Below are positions 31,055-39,116 of a DNA stretch of 64,000 bases, one piece after another. Every line of letters starts with the position of its first letter. The first letter of the stretch is position 1. The notes below the pieces were generated by a model. It was given only the letters and a program-made list of their open reading frames with translations. It did not search any database and was not told the origin of the DNA. The stretch is from the NCBI RefSeq assembly GCF_001553565.1, contig NZ_CP014228.1, positions 2,914,001 to 2,978,000 on the forward strand. The letters are read 5' to 3'. The stretch comes from Actinomyces radicidentis (lineage in GTDB: Bacteria > Actinomycetota > Actinomycetes > Actinomycetales > Actinomycetaceae). Both the position numbers and the translations under genes were made by a program.

Positions 31055-32953
31055 CTACTCGACGGCGATGAGGACGTCGGGGGCGGCCTGGCCACCGGCG
31101 TGGACGACGACCTCGACGGCGTCGGCCTCACCGAGGACCTCCTCGCCGAAGCGGGCGGCGGCGTCGGAGACGAGGGCTCCGACGTCGGGCAGGGAGTCGC
31201 GGCCGAGGATGACGGTGAGGAGCTCGTCCTCGGGGCGCAGGATCTCGCCGACGGCGCGGGCGGCGGCGTCGGGGTCGGCTGCGGAGCCGGTGAGGGCGGT
31301 GGTGCGCAGGACGGCGGCGGCGTCCCAGGCGCGGCGCGAGAGGTCGGAGAGGTCCTCGGTCTCGCCGTGCCCGGCGACGGCGACGGCGGCGGCGAGGACG
31401 CGGGCCTCGTCGTCGGTGTCGGCGACGAGGAGGCGGGTGCCGGCGGCCGCCTGGCCGGAGGGCTGGGCGTCGTCGACGCTGCGGGCGCCGCCGGGCCCGC
31501 GGACGGTGGAGACGGCGGAGCGGGCGGCGAGGAAGCGGGCGGCCTCGTGGGCCTGGGCGGTGGAGGCTGCGTCGCAGGGCAGCACGAGGGCCTCGGGCAG
31601 GCCGAGGTCGCCGGCGGCGCGGACGATGCCCTCGCGCTCGGGGTCGAGGACGACGACGGCGCCGGTGCGGGCGAGCTGCTCGAGGAGGCCGGGTGCGCGG
31701 GTGCAGGCGATGACGCCGGTGCCGCGACGGCGGGCGTCCTGGTGGGGTCGGGCACTGCTGGCCTGGCCCAGCTGGGACGGGTGGACGCGGCGGGCGCTCT
31801 CGCGCTCGGCGGCGCGGCGCTGCTCGCGTCGGGCGGCGAGACGCTCGAAGGAGACGACGCGGCCATCGTCGGCGCCGGTGGTGCCCGCCCAGGGCAGGGG
31901 CGGCTCGTCGGCCTCCCAACCGGTGGCCACGGCGAGGGCCGTGGGATGAAGGTGGTGGACGCAGACCTGCCTGGCTCGGCCGACGGTCGGCAGGGCGGCG
32001 CGCGGGGTGTCGGTGTGGACGTGGACCTGGAAGAGGCCGACGCCGAGCGCGTCAGGGGTGCCGACGACGCCGACGGAGTCGCCGATGGCCTCGAGGCGGG
32101 CGCGCAGCTCGCGGGCCTGAGAGGCGGTGGCCTCGAGGAGGTACATGACCTCGAACTCGCCCTGGGAGGCGTCCTCGGCCGAGACTCGGTCCTCGCCCGC
32201 GTGGGTGACGCCGCCGGCGGCGAGGTCGGCGAGCATCTGCCGGGCGACCTGCGTGAAGGGCGCGGGCAGGGAACCGGCGTCCTGCCCGAGGGCGGGGTCG
32301 GGCAGGCTGGCGGACTCGACGGCGTCGGTGAGGCTCGTGAGCAGCAGCATGAGGGCCGCGCCGCCGGCGTCGACGGGCCCGTGGCCGAGGCCGGCGGTCT
32401 CGACGACGCTCTCCTGGGCGCCGAGCGCGGCGGAAGAAGCGATGAGGCCGATCGTGGCTGGCCGGGAGGCGGCGGCCTCCTCCAGGCTCGTGCGCGCGGC
32501 GGCCGCGGCGTCGTGGGCGACGGTGAGGAGGGTGCCGGTGACCGGGCGGGACACTGCCGCCCAGGTGGTGGCGGCCATGCGCTCGTAGACGTGGACGAGC
32601 TCGACGGGGCGCAGGCGGGCGGGGTCGGGGGCCTCAGCGGCGACGTCGGAGACGGCGGCGAGGGCCTGGGAGACGAGGAGGCCGGAGTTGCCCCGGGCCC
32701 CGCGCACGGCGCCGTCGGCGACGGCGCGGGCCGCCTGGGAGAGGTCGGCGCGGGCGGGCAGGAGGTCGAGGGCGTCGGCGGCCCAGCGCAGGGTGAGCCA
32801 GACGTTGGAGCCGGTGTCCGAGTCGGGGACGGGGAAGACGTTGAGGGAGTCGACGAGGCCGCGGGTGGCTCCGGCGGTGTGCTCGGCCATGCGGATCCAG
32901 CGGCGCAGGAGGGTCGCGTCGAGGGCGGCCTGGGGCGCGGGTGTCGGTGTCAC
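31055..32953 (-). CDS. DAK2-domain kinase-like protein (FakA/YloV family)
   Basis: 632-residue protein with an N-terminal DAK2 phosphatase/kinase domain: LNVFPVPDSDTGSNVWLTL, AVRGARGNSGLLVSQ and VDAGGAALML bind Mg-ATP in this family. The C-terminal half resembles the FakA domain that works with a fatty-acid-binding FakB partner; no FakB gene is in the window. The GTG at 32953 follows a GGGGAGGG. It is divergent from rpmB and upstream of recG, a conserved actinobacterial order. The exact substrate is unproven. Confidence 0.82.
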   Translation of the reverse strand: MTPTPAPQAALDATLLRRWIRMAEHTAGATRGLVDSLNVFPVPDSDTGSNVWLTLRWAADALDLLPARADLSQAARAVADGAVRGARGNSGLLVSQALAAVSDVAAEAPDPARLRPVELVHVYERMAATTWAAVSRPVTGTLLTVAHDAAAAARTSLEEAAASRPATIGLIASSAALGAQESVVETAGLGHGPVDAGGAALMLLLTSLTDAVESASLPDPALGQDAGSLPAPFTQVARQMLADLAAGGVTHAGEDRVSAEDASQGEFEVMYLLEATASQARELRARLEAIGDSVGVVGTPDALGVGLFQVHVHTDTPRAALPTVGRARQVCVHHLHPTALAVATGWEADEPPLPWAGTTGADDGRVVSFERLAARREQRRAAERESARRVHPSQLGQASSARPHQDARRRGTGVIACTRAPGLLEQLARTGAVVVLDPEREGIVRAAGDLGLPEALVLPCDAASTAQAHEAARFLAARSAVSTVRGPGGARSVDDAQPSGQAAAGTRLLVADTDDEARVLAAAVAVAGHGETEDLSDLSRRAWDAAAVLRTTALTGSAADPDAAARAVGEILRPEDELLTVILGRDSLPDVGALVSDAAARFGEEVLGEADAVEVVVHAGGQAAPDVLIAVE

Positions 32954-33046
32954 GTGCCCTCCCCTGCTGTGCTGCACCACCGGGGGCGACCCGGTGCGTC
33001 GGCGGGTCCGGTGCCGTTCCCGACGCGGGGACGAGGACCCGTGCGG

Positions 33047-33060
33047 CCAGGGTACCCTGG
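33047..33060. promoter_or_regulatory. 14-bp palindrome with a -10-like box on each strand
   Basis: CCAGGGTACCCTGG is a perfect palindrome and contains TACCCT on both strands. It lies in the 330-bp region between divergent fakA-like and rpmB genes. That region also holds a small fakA-leader hairpin (32978-32996) and the rpmB promoter. Confidence 0.35.
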
Positions 33061-33158
33061 CGCGGCCGCGCTCTCCTGCGGGGGCGGGCCCGCTGTGGAC
33101 GCGGGGGCCTCCTCCGGACGGTGCGGCCCCCGTGTGCCTCAGCCCACGCCCGACCCGC

Positions 33159-33188
33159 TTGGGGCGAGGTACCGCCGTCGGCTATTGT
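33159..33188 (+). promoter_or_regulatory. probable rpmB promoter
   Basis: TTGGGG (33159-33164), 18 nt, TATTGT (33183-33188). The leader to the rpmB start is about 90 nt. Confidence 0.4.
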
Positions 33189-33283
33189 GTTCGGGTTGCT
33201 CGGGACGGTTGTCCCTGGGCGGTGGACCTGGCGCCGGACCGGATGGTTCGAGCGTTGAAGCAAGAAGATTTCAGGAGTGAACC

Positions 33284-33475
33284 GTGGCTGCTGTGTGCGA
33301 CGTCTGCGGCAAGGGCCCCATCTTCGGCAAGAGCGTCTCGCACTCCCACGTGCGGACCAACCGCCGGTGGAACCCCAACATCCAGCGTGTGCGTGCTCTC
33401 GTGAACGGCGCCCCCAAGCGCCTCAACGTGTGCACGTCCTGCCTCAAGGCCGGCAAGGTCACGCGCAACGTCTGA
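33284..33475 (+). CDS. rpmB: 50S ribosomal protein L28, zinc-type
   Basis: 63-residue ribosomal protein starting MAAVCDVCGKGPIFGKSVSHSHVR-type and keeping SHVRTNRRWNPNIQ. Two cysteine pairs (CDVC and CTSC) mark it as the zinc-binding paralogue class. GTG start with AGGAG 6 nt upstream. Divergent from the DAK2-recG unit. Confidence 0.95.
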   Translation: MAAVCDVCGKGPIFGKSVSHSHVRTNRRWNPNIQRVRALVNGAPKRLNVCTSCLKAGKVTRNV

Positions 33476-33500
33476 GCGCGTACCCGCCGATCAGGCACTG

Positions 33501-33532
33501 GAGGGCCGTCACCCGAGAGGGTGGCGGCCTTC
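33501..33532 (+). terminator. hairpin terminator after rpmB
   Basis: A 14-bp stem (33501-33514 with 33519-33532, two G-T pairs) and a GAGA loop, 25 nt past the stop. The next 111 nt hold nothing recognisable. Confidence 0.6.
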
Positions 33533-33643
33533 GTCGTGTCGGTCAAGCGTCGAGAGCGCCCATACGAGCCCCGAGTGAGACGACTTGGACCCTCCCAGCC
33601 TCAAGCCAGGAGGGCCCAGTCATCCATCGCGGAGCGGAGCCGC

Positions 33644-34627
33644 TCAGCGACCGAGGTGACGAGCCATCGCCGCGTAGCGGTAGGAAAAGATCCGTTCGCT
33701 GGCCCGCGCATCGGGTGCGACGTTCTCGGCCCCGTGGAAAAGGCCGGGAGTCAGGTGCAGCTCAACCGGCACGCCAGCCGCGCTCAGCCGAGCTGCGAGA
33801 GCAAGATCCTCGTCCCGGAAGAGGTCGAGCTCGCCGACATCGAGGTACACGGGCGAGAGGCCCCTGAGCTGATCGACTGACGCGCGCGCCGGAGCGGCGT
33901 AGATCGAGGGATCCTGTCCGTCCAGATACCACCCCCAGCCCTCGACGTTGTTCGCACGGCTCCACACGCCGGCACCGTGCCGAATAACCTGGTACGACGA
34001 CGGCGTGCTCGAGGTGTCGTCAATCATCGGATACAGGGCCTGCACGAAGCAAACGGATGGTCCACCCTCATCACGGGAGCGGAGGGCAGCACCGAGCACG
34101 AGCCCTCCTCCGGCGCTCCCGCCGTAGAGGGCGATCCGCGCAGGATCGACGCGAAGGGCACAGGCCTCGTTGGCGAGCCACCTGAGCCCAACCATCACGT
34201 CGTCGAGCCCCGCAGGGAATGGATGCTCAGGTGCAAGCCGGTAGTCGACGGAGACGCAGACAGCATCGTTCCGGTCCGCGATCCCAGCAAAGATCGTGTG
34301 CTCGGACTCGATGGTCCCCGCCCACATACCACCCCCGTGCACACACAGCACGGCGGGCCGCTCGTGCTCACCGGTGCGGGGCTGATAAACGCGGAGCCGC
34401 ACCTCACGTCCTGGATCTGGCGAGGGCACCCAGACGTCGTGCCAGGTAACACGTTCAGCAACCCACTCCGGTTCAGGTAGGAAGGTCGTTGCCTGTGCAG
34501 CACGTCGACCTTCCGCGTCTAGATCGTCGATCGACGATGGAACCAATGTCTCGAAGGCATCCAGAGCTGCGCGATACGCGGGATCTAGGTGGGCATCGAA
34601 CCACTCCGGCCCAGCGACGGCGCTCAC
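33644..34627 (-). CDS. alpha/beta hydrolase of the hormone-sensitive-lipase family
   Basis: Esterase-like enzyme of 327 residues, last in a three-gene operon. Oxyanion motif HGGGMWAG, nucleophile Ser in GGSAGGG, acid in GELDLFRDED and His in GLFHGAE give a full catalytic set. The GTG start overlaps the previous stop as GTGA. Codon use is richer in A/T than the flanking genes, a sign of acquisition. The substrate is unknown; partners suggest a plant- or glycan-linked ester. Confidence 0.85.
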   Translation of the reverse strand: MSAVAGPEWFDAHLDPAYRAALDAFETLVPSSIDDLDAEGRRAAQATTFLPEPEWVAERVTWHDVWVPSPDPGREVRLRVYQPRTGEHERPAVLCVHGGGMWAGTIESEHTIFAGIADRNDAVCVSVDYRLAPEHPFPAGLDDVMVGLRWLANEACALRVDPARIALYGGSAGGGLVLGAALRSRDEGGPSVCFVQALYPMIDDTSSTPSSYQVIRHGAGVWSRANNVEGWGWYLDGQDPSIYAAPARASVDQLRGLSPVYLDVGELDLFRDEDLALAARLSAAGVPVELHLTPGLFHGAENVAPDARASERIFSYRYAAMARHLGR

Positions 34628-35400
34628 TGGACACCCCGCGCGTGCCGTGCGATGAAGTTGACGATCTCAGACTCCACCAGGTCGCGGTCGGAAACGTTGG
34701 TCCAACCATGGTCAGCCGTCGGGCTGACGGTCAGGTCCGCCTGATCACCGTAGACATCGAGGTACCGGCGCACGTACTCGACCGGGATGAAGTCCTTCTC
34801 ACCATGAAGCAGCCGAACGGGTCCCTGGAATCCCCTGGCCGCCTCGAAGAGATCGATGTCCTTCGAGGCCTCGACGATCGCCGGCCCGAGGCGGTGCCCG
34901 TAGAAGTCGAGGTATCCCTGCTCATCGATGACGAACAGAGGCATGCCCTGGAGCTTCCCGCCGCGGATCTCGTCCGCGAACGAGCACGCCGTTGACATGA
35001 GACTGAGGCTGCGGACCTGGTCCGGCCGAAGAGCGGCGACGATCGTCGCGACGACCGCTCCGAGGCTGATTCCCATCAGGTGGACATCCTGAGGGTCCAT
35101 CTCCTTGAGCGACCGGGCGTAATCGAGGATGTGCTCGACGTCGTCAACGTCCCGCTGCACCGTCACATCGAAGAATGAGCCGTCGGACTCGCCCTGGCCC
35201 GTTCGATCAACCGCGAGGGCGGCGACACCCTTCTCTGCGAGTGCTCGACCAATATCGGGGAGCAAGCCCCCCTCCCACCGCGTCCCCCCGAAGCCGTGGC
35301 ACAGGACCGCGACGGGCCTCGGCTCTCCTGTCTCTGGGAGATATGCGGTACCTCGAAGGATTCCGGAACTCCCCTGGATCTCGACGTACTGCTGGTGCAT
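34624..35400 (-). CDS. alpha/beta hydrolase, feruloyl/cinnamoyl-esterase-like
   Basis: 258-residue serine hydrolase. HGFGGTRWEGG is the oxyanion loop, LMGISLGAVVA holds the nucleophile, LLHGEKDFIP the acid and ADHGW the His. This pattern resembles small cinnamoyl esterases, but the assignment is tentative. AAGGAGAG lies 6 nt before the ATG. It overlaps the following hydrolase by 4 nt and follows the MFS gene by 48 nt. Confidence 0.8.
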   Translation of the reverse strand: MHQQYVEIQGSSGILRGTAYLPETGEPRPVAVLCHGFGGTRWEGGLLPDIGRALAEKGVAALAVDRTGQGESDGSFFDVTVQRDVDDVEHILDYARSLKEMDPQDVHLMGISLGAVVATIVAALRPDQVRSLSLMSTACSFADEIRGGKLQGMPLFVIDEQGYLDFYGHRLGPAIVEASKDIDLFEAARGFQGPVRLLHGEKDFIPVEYVRRYLDVYGDQADLTVSPTADHGWTNVSDRDLVESEIVNFIARHARGVQ

Positions 35401-35448
35401 GAAGATCTCTCCTTACTATTTCTCAGACCTGGACGGAGCATCAGCCCC

Positions 35449-36738
35449 TCACACTTCGGCGGGCACCGCAGTCTCACTCAGCGACTCGGGCTCAGCCTCA
35501 ACGTCGAACACCGTGCCACGCACGTTGCGGAACCCGAGATAGCCGACGAGGAATCCGACCCCGACTACGACGGACAGCACGCCATAAAGCACCCGAGCAT
35601 TCATCCCCAGGAGCGTCGGCGTGAAGATCGCGAGAATCGCGGCCGCAAACCGAGCGACCGAGTAGACGACTCCCTGAGCGGTGGACCGAAGCAGTGTCGG
35701 AAACGACTCCTGCGTCCAGACCTTCATGATGATCTCGTAGCAGAACGCACCTGCGAACGTAGAGAGGACAAGCGACGTGATCACTGTGACCGGAGTGAAA
35801 CCGAGCAGTGCGGGAATTGCGTTCGACGCCACAACCCCAAGCGAGCCTGCGACGTAGTACCGAATGCGCTTGGGCGTATCAGCGATCTTCATGAACCACA
35901 GCGCCCCGATGATCGCAGCAGGCAACGCCAGCATCGAGACGCTCGAGTAGCTCTGCACCGACATGCCGGCAAGGTTGACAGCCACATAGGTCGAGAACTG
36001 ACCGGCCACCAGCACAGCAATAGTCGCAAGCGTGTAGTACGTGAGGAGGATCCATAGCGGACGGACGTACTCGCCCGTCAGGAGATCGCGGACGGAACTG
36101 TGCCGGGCTCGGACGGTGAGGGCTCCGCGCTCCGACTCGGCGCGAGCCTGACGCCACGCAGTGGACTCAGGCACAGTCAGCCGGAGGAGGAGCCCTACCA
36201 CGGCCGAAGCACACGCCACGCCGAAGATGATCCGGCCGCCGACGATTCCAAGGCCCCCGAAGAGGATCCCACAACCGATTGCCGTTGTAATACCCAGCGT
36301 CCCGAGCAGGTTCGAGAAGGTGACGAGCCGCGCACGATTGTCGTCGCTCGCTGCCTCCGAGATCGTCGCAAGCGCGACCGGTAGGTCCGCGCCCGTGCCC
36401 ACTCCGAACAAGATGAAGCTCAGCACGAGGGCAGGGAAACTGGTCGACCACGCAGCCAGACCGGTACCGACCGCAATGAGAACCATCGTCAGCAGAAAGA
36501 TGGTGCGTCGACCGAAACGGTCGCCTAGACGCCCACCGGTGAGCGCCCCGATCGCCAGCGCGATCGTCGAGAGCGAGGTGAGGACACCAACGTTGCTCGG
36601 AGTGATGGCTCCGGCAGATTGGTAGAGGACGAGGGCGGTGCCGAAGCCCATGATGGCGACCTGATCGACGAAGGTTGCCATTCCGGCCGCGAACGCGACC
36701 CACCACGGGGAAGGCGTCCTGATTGCTGATGAGGTCAT
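35449..36738 (-). CDS. MFS transporter, sugar/aromatic-acid porter type
   Basis: 429 residues with about twelve hydrophobic segments. GGRLGDRFGRR after helix 2 is the MFS signature, and VPESTAWRQA follows helix 6. First gene of an operon with two esterases under a divergent LacI regulator, so it probably imports the ester substrate or its product. AAGGGG precedes the ATG at 36738. Confidence 0.85.
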   Translation of the reverse strand: MTSSAIRTPSPWWVAFAAGMATFVDQVAIMGFGTALVLYQSAGAITPSNVGVLTSLSTIALAIGALTGGRLGDRFGRRTIFLLTMVLIAVGTGLAAWSTSFPALVLSFILFGVGTGADLPVALATISEAASDDNRARLVTFSNLLGTLGITTAIGCGILFGGLGIVGGRIIFGVACASAVVGLLLRLTVPESTAWRQARAESERGALTVRARHSSVRDLLTGEYVRPLWILLTYYTLATIAVLVAGQFSTYVAVNLAGMSVQSYSSVSMLALPAAIIGALWFMKIADTPKRIRYYVAGSLGVVASNAIPALLGFTPVTVITSLVLSTFAGAFCYEIIMKVWTQESFPTLLRSTAQGVVYSVARFAAAILAIFTPTLLGMNARVLYGVLSVVVGVGFLVGYLGFRNVRGTVFDVEAEPESLSETAVPAEV

Positions 36739-36777
36739 GAGTCATCGCCCCTTCGCGATACCACTGCACTTGCACGA

Positions 36778-36797
36778 GCGCTAACTGGTGTTAGCGC
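36778..36797. promoter_or_regulatory. LacI operator O1
   Basis: GCGCTAAC-TGGT-GTTAGCGC is a perfect 8-bp inverted repeat immediately downstream of the MFS -10 box, where a bound repressor would block initiation. Confidence 0.7.
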
Positions 36798-36801
36798 CCC
36801 C

Positions 36802-36830
36802 AATGTAGACTTGACATGGCCGTGCGTCAA
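36802..36830 (-). promoter_or_regulatory. MFS-esterase operon promoter
   Basis: On the minus strand TTGACG (36825-36830), 17 nt, TACATT (36802-36807). O1 covers the start side, and O2 overlaps the -35. Confidence 0.65.
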
Positions 36831-36841
36831 CACCTGTTAGC
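36826..36841. promoter_or_regulatory. LacI operator O2
   Basis: Minus strand GCTAACAGGTGTTGAC, matching O1 (GCTAACTGGTGTTAGC) at most positions; centres are 46 bp apart. It overlaps the MFS -35 and a possible lacI -10 (36835-36840, 18 nt after TTGACA at 36811), so it could also serve autoregulation. Confidence 0.6.
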
Positions 36842-36866
36842 ACACATCCACACGGAGGCGACCCCG

Positions 36867-37919
36867 ATGTCGAGATCTCAACGAGTCACCCAGGCGCAGG
36901 TCGCCGCCAGGGCGGGTGTCTCCCGCACCATCGCCTCGTTCGTCCTCAACGGTCGTAAGGACCAACGTGTTGCCCCCGCCACAGCCCAACGAGTCCTCGA
37001 GGCCGCCGCCGAGCTGGGTTACCGTCCCAATGTCATCGCGACCATCCTTCGCACGGGCGAGTCCGGCACTATTGCGCTCATCTCGGACTACATCACCACG
37101 ACGGCCGGTGCTAACGGTCTGGTCAAAGGCGTCATCGACGGGGCGCATTCCAAAGGCACTCTTCTCTTCACAACAGAGACACTCGGTGACTCCAGCCTCG
37201 AGCAGCAGCTGATCGCGAATCTCATCGACCGCCAGGTGGACGGCTTCATCTACGCCTCGATGTTCACTCGTGAGGTCGTGGTGCCAGAGGTACTTCTGAA
37301 GGAGCCGACTGTTCTCCTCAACTGTCTCGACACGCGCCAGCGGCTACCCTCAGTGCTCCCCGACGAGGAAGGCGCTGGCCGTGATGCAGCCGACCTTCTC
37401 ATTAAGGCCGGCCGGGCTGACGACATCGCTTTCATCGGTGTCCTCCCGGGCGGTGCGGTGGCGAGTACCCAATGGCAGGGCACCAAGCCGCTCGCCCTCA
37501 GCCGACGACTCGCGGGGCTGACGGATCGCCTCAGTCGCGCTGGCGGCTCGATGACGATGGATCCGATTGACGCTCCGGCTTGGGACGCACCGACGGGGCG
37601 GCGAGCCATGAGCGCAGTGCTCACCGCTGGGCGGAGGCCGACCGCCGTCGTATGTGCGAATGATGCGCTCGCTCTCGGCGGGTACCAGGCGATAGCCGAG
37701 GCCGGACTGCGGATCCCGGACGACATCAGCGTCGTCTCATTCGATGGCTCAGAGCTCTCGTCATGGATGCATCCGGAACTCACCTCGCTGACGCTGCCGC
37801 ACTTGGCGATGGGGCGATCCGCGGTCCGTCTGCTCCTCGCGGGTGAGGATTCTCCGGAAGCCACGATGAACGAGACGCTCCTCATGCCGATGCCCGTGCG
37901 CAAGGGGGCCTCTATCTAG
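36867..37919 (+). CDS. LacI-family repressor of the MFS-esterase operon
   Basis: 350 residues. Helix-turn-helix VTQAQVAARAGVSRTIASFV, hinge YRPNVIATILRTGESG, then a sugar-binding-protein fold with the effector-domain end FDGSELSSWMHPELTSL. The ATG at 36867 has GGAGG 8 nt upstream; an earlier ATG at 36816 would place O2 inside the gene. A small hairpin (37934-37953) follows and overlaps the thiL stop. Lower GC than the neighbours. Confidence 0.9.
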   Translation: MSRSQRVTQAQVAARAGVSRTIASFVLNGRKDQRVAPATAQRVLEAAAELGYRPNVIATILRTGESGTIALISDYITTTAGANGLVKGVIDGAHSKGTLLFTTETLGDSSLEQQLIANLIDRQVDGFIYASMFTREVVVPEVLLKEPTVLLNCLDTRQRLPSVLPDEEGAGRDAADLLIKAGRADDIAFIGVLPGGAVASTQWQGTKPLALSRRLAGLTDRLSRAGGSMTMDPIDAPAWDAPTGRRAMSAVLTAGRRPTAVVCANDALALGGYQAIAEAGLRIPDDISVVSFDGSELSSWMHPELTSLTLPHLAMGRSAVRLLLAGEDSPEATMNETLLMPMPVRKGASI

Positions 37920-37945
37920 CACTGAGTGGCCTGGCGCCTCAACGG

Positions 37946-39109
37946 TCAGGCGCTGAAGTGGTCCCAGCCGACGGAGCCCTCCCAGGGGCGGCCGCCGACG
38001 ACGACTCCAGGGCCGCCCTCCCCCGGCTCACTGACGCGGCCGATGACGGCGGCGCCCTGCGGGAGGCTCCCGACGGCGTCGGCGGGGACGGTGGCGAGCA
38101 TGCCGTGGTCCTCTCCGCCGGTCAGGACCCAGCGGCGGGCGCGCGCCCGGGCAGCGTCGTCGTCGGTCTCGAGGAGACCGGCGACGGGCGCGAGGGCGAG
38201 GAGGTCGGCGTGGAGCGGCGAGCCCGGGTCGGCCGGGTCGTCGACGTCGATGAGGACGCCGGAGGCGCGGGCGATGCGACCGGCGTCCCGCAGGAGCGAG
38301 TCGGAGACGTCCATCATCGCGGTGGCTCCGGCGCCCGCGAGCGCGGGGCCGGCCGCGAGCGGCGGCCGCGGAGCGCGGAAGAGGTCCTCGCAACGGCGCG
38401 CGGTGTCGGCGGCGCTCACGGATCCAGGCTGCGAGGCCGTCCCACTTCCACCGGCCGCACCCGTAGCAGGACCGCCGGGCTCGGGCTCCCAGCCGGCGGC
38501 GAGCAGCTCGTAGCCGGCGAGCGAGCGCCCTGGGGCGCCGACGTGGACGAGGAGGTTCCCCGGACGCGCGCCGGAGCGCAGAACGGGGGCGCGCCCTTCG
38601 AGGTCCCCGTGGACGGTGACGGCGAGGACGAGGGACTCCCCGCCGGACAGGTCGCCCCCGACGACGCCGGCGCCGACCGGAGCGCAGGCCTCGGCGAGCC
38701 CCCGGGCGAGGTCCTGCACCCAGGCGACCGGGGTCGTGCCCGGCAGGACGAGGCTCATGACGAGGGCGGTCGGCCTCGCGCCCATCGCGGCGGCGTCTGC
38801 GAGGTTCTGGGCGGCGGCGCGGGCGCCGATCTCGCGGGCGCTCGACCAGTCGGTGCGGAAGTGGTGGCCCTCCACCAGGACGTCCGTGCTGACGGCGTAG
38901 CGCCCGTCCGGGGCGGCGAGGACGGCGCAGTCGTCGCCGTTGCCGACGAGGGCGTGGTCAGAGCCCGGCAGGAGCGGGGTGAAGGCGGCGAGCAGCGCCT
39001 CCTCGGACAGGTCCGAGACGACGGCGTCGGCGGGGTCGGCTCCGGGAGCCCCGGTCCCGGCGGCTCCCCGAGCGGTGCCCACTGCGGCGCTCTCCTCCAC
39101 GGCACTCAC
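37946..39109 (-). CDS. thiL: thiamine-monophosphate kinase
   Basis: Last step of thiamine diphosphate synthesis: TMP plus ATP to TDP. 387 residues with the ThiL/PurM fold marks GNGDDCAVL, VSTDVLVEGHHF, GARAAAQNLADAAAMGA, GGDLSGGE and MMDVSDSLLRDAGRI. Somewhat longer than E. coli ThiL because of a Gly/Ala-rich loop near residue 220. The GTG start follows the ddl stop by 7 nt. Confidence 0.94.
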   Translation of the reverse strand: MSAVEESAAVGTARGAAGTGAPGADPADAVVSDLSEEALLAAFTPLLPGSDHALVGNGDDCAVLAAPDGRYAVSTDVLVEGHHFRTDWSSAREIGARAAAQNLADAAAMGARPTALVMSLVLPGTTPVAWVQDLARGLAEACAPVGAGVVGGDLSGGESLVLAVTVHGDLEGRAPVLRSGARPGNLLVHVGAPGRSLAGYELLAAGWEPEPGGPATGAAGGSGTASQPGSVSAADTARRCEDLFRAPRPPLAAGPALAGAGATAMMDVSDSLLRDAGRIARASGVLIDVDDPADPGSPLHADLLALAPVAGLLETDDDAARARARRWVLTGGEDHGMLATVPADAVGSLPQGAAVIGRVSEPGEGGPGVVVGGRPWEGSVGWDHFSA

Positions 39110-39116
39110 GACTGCC

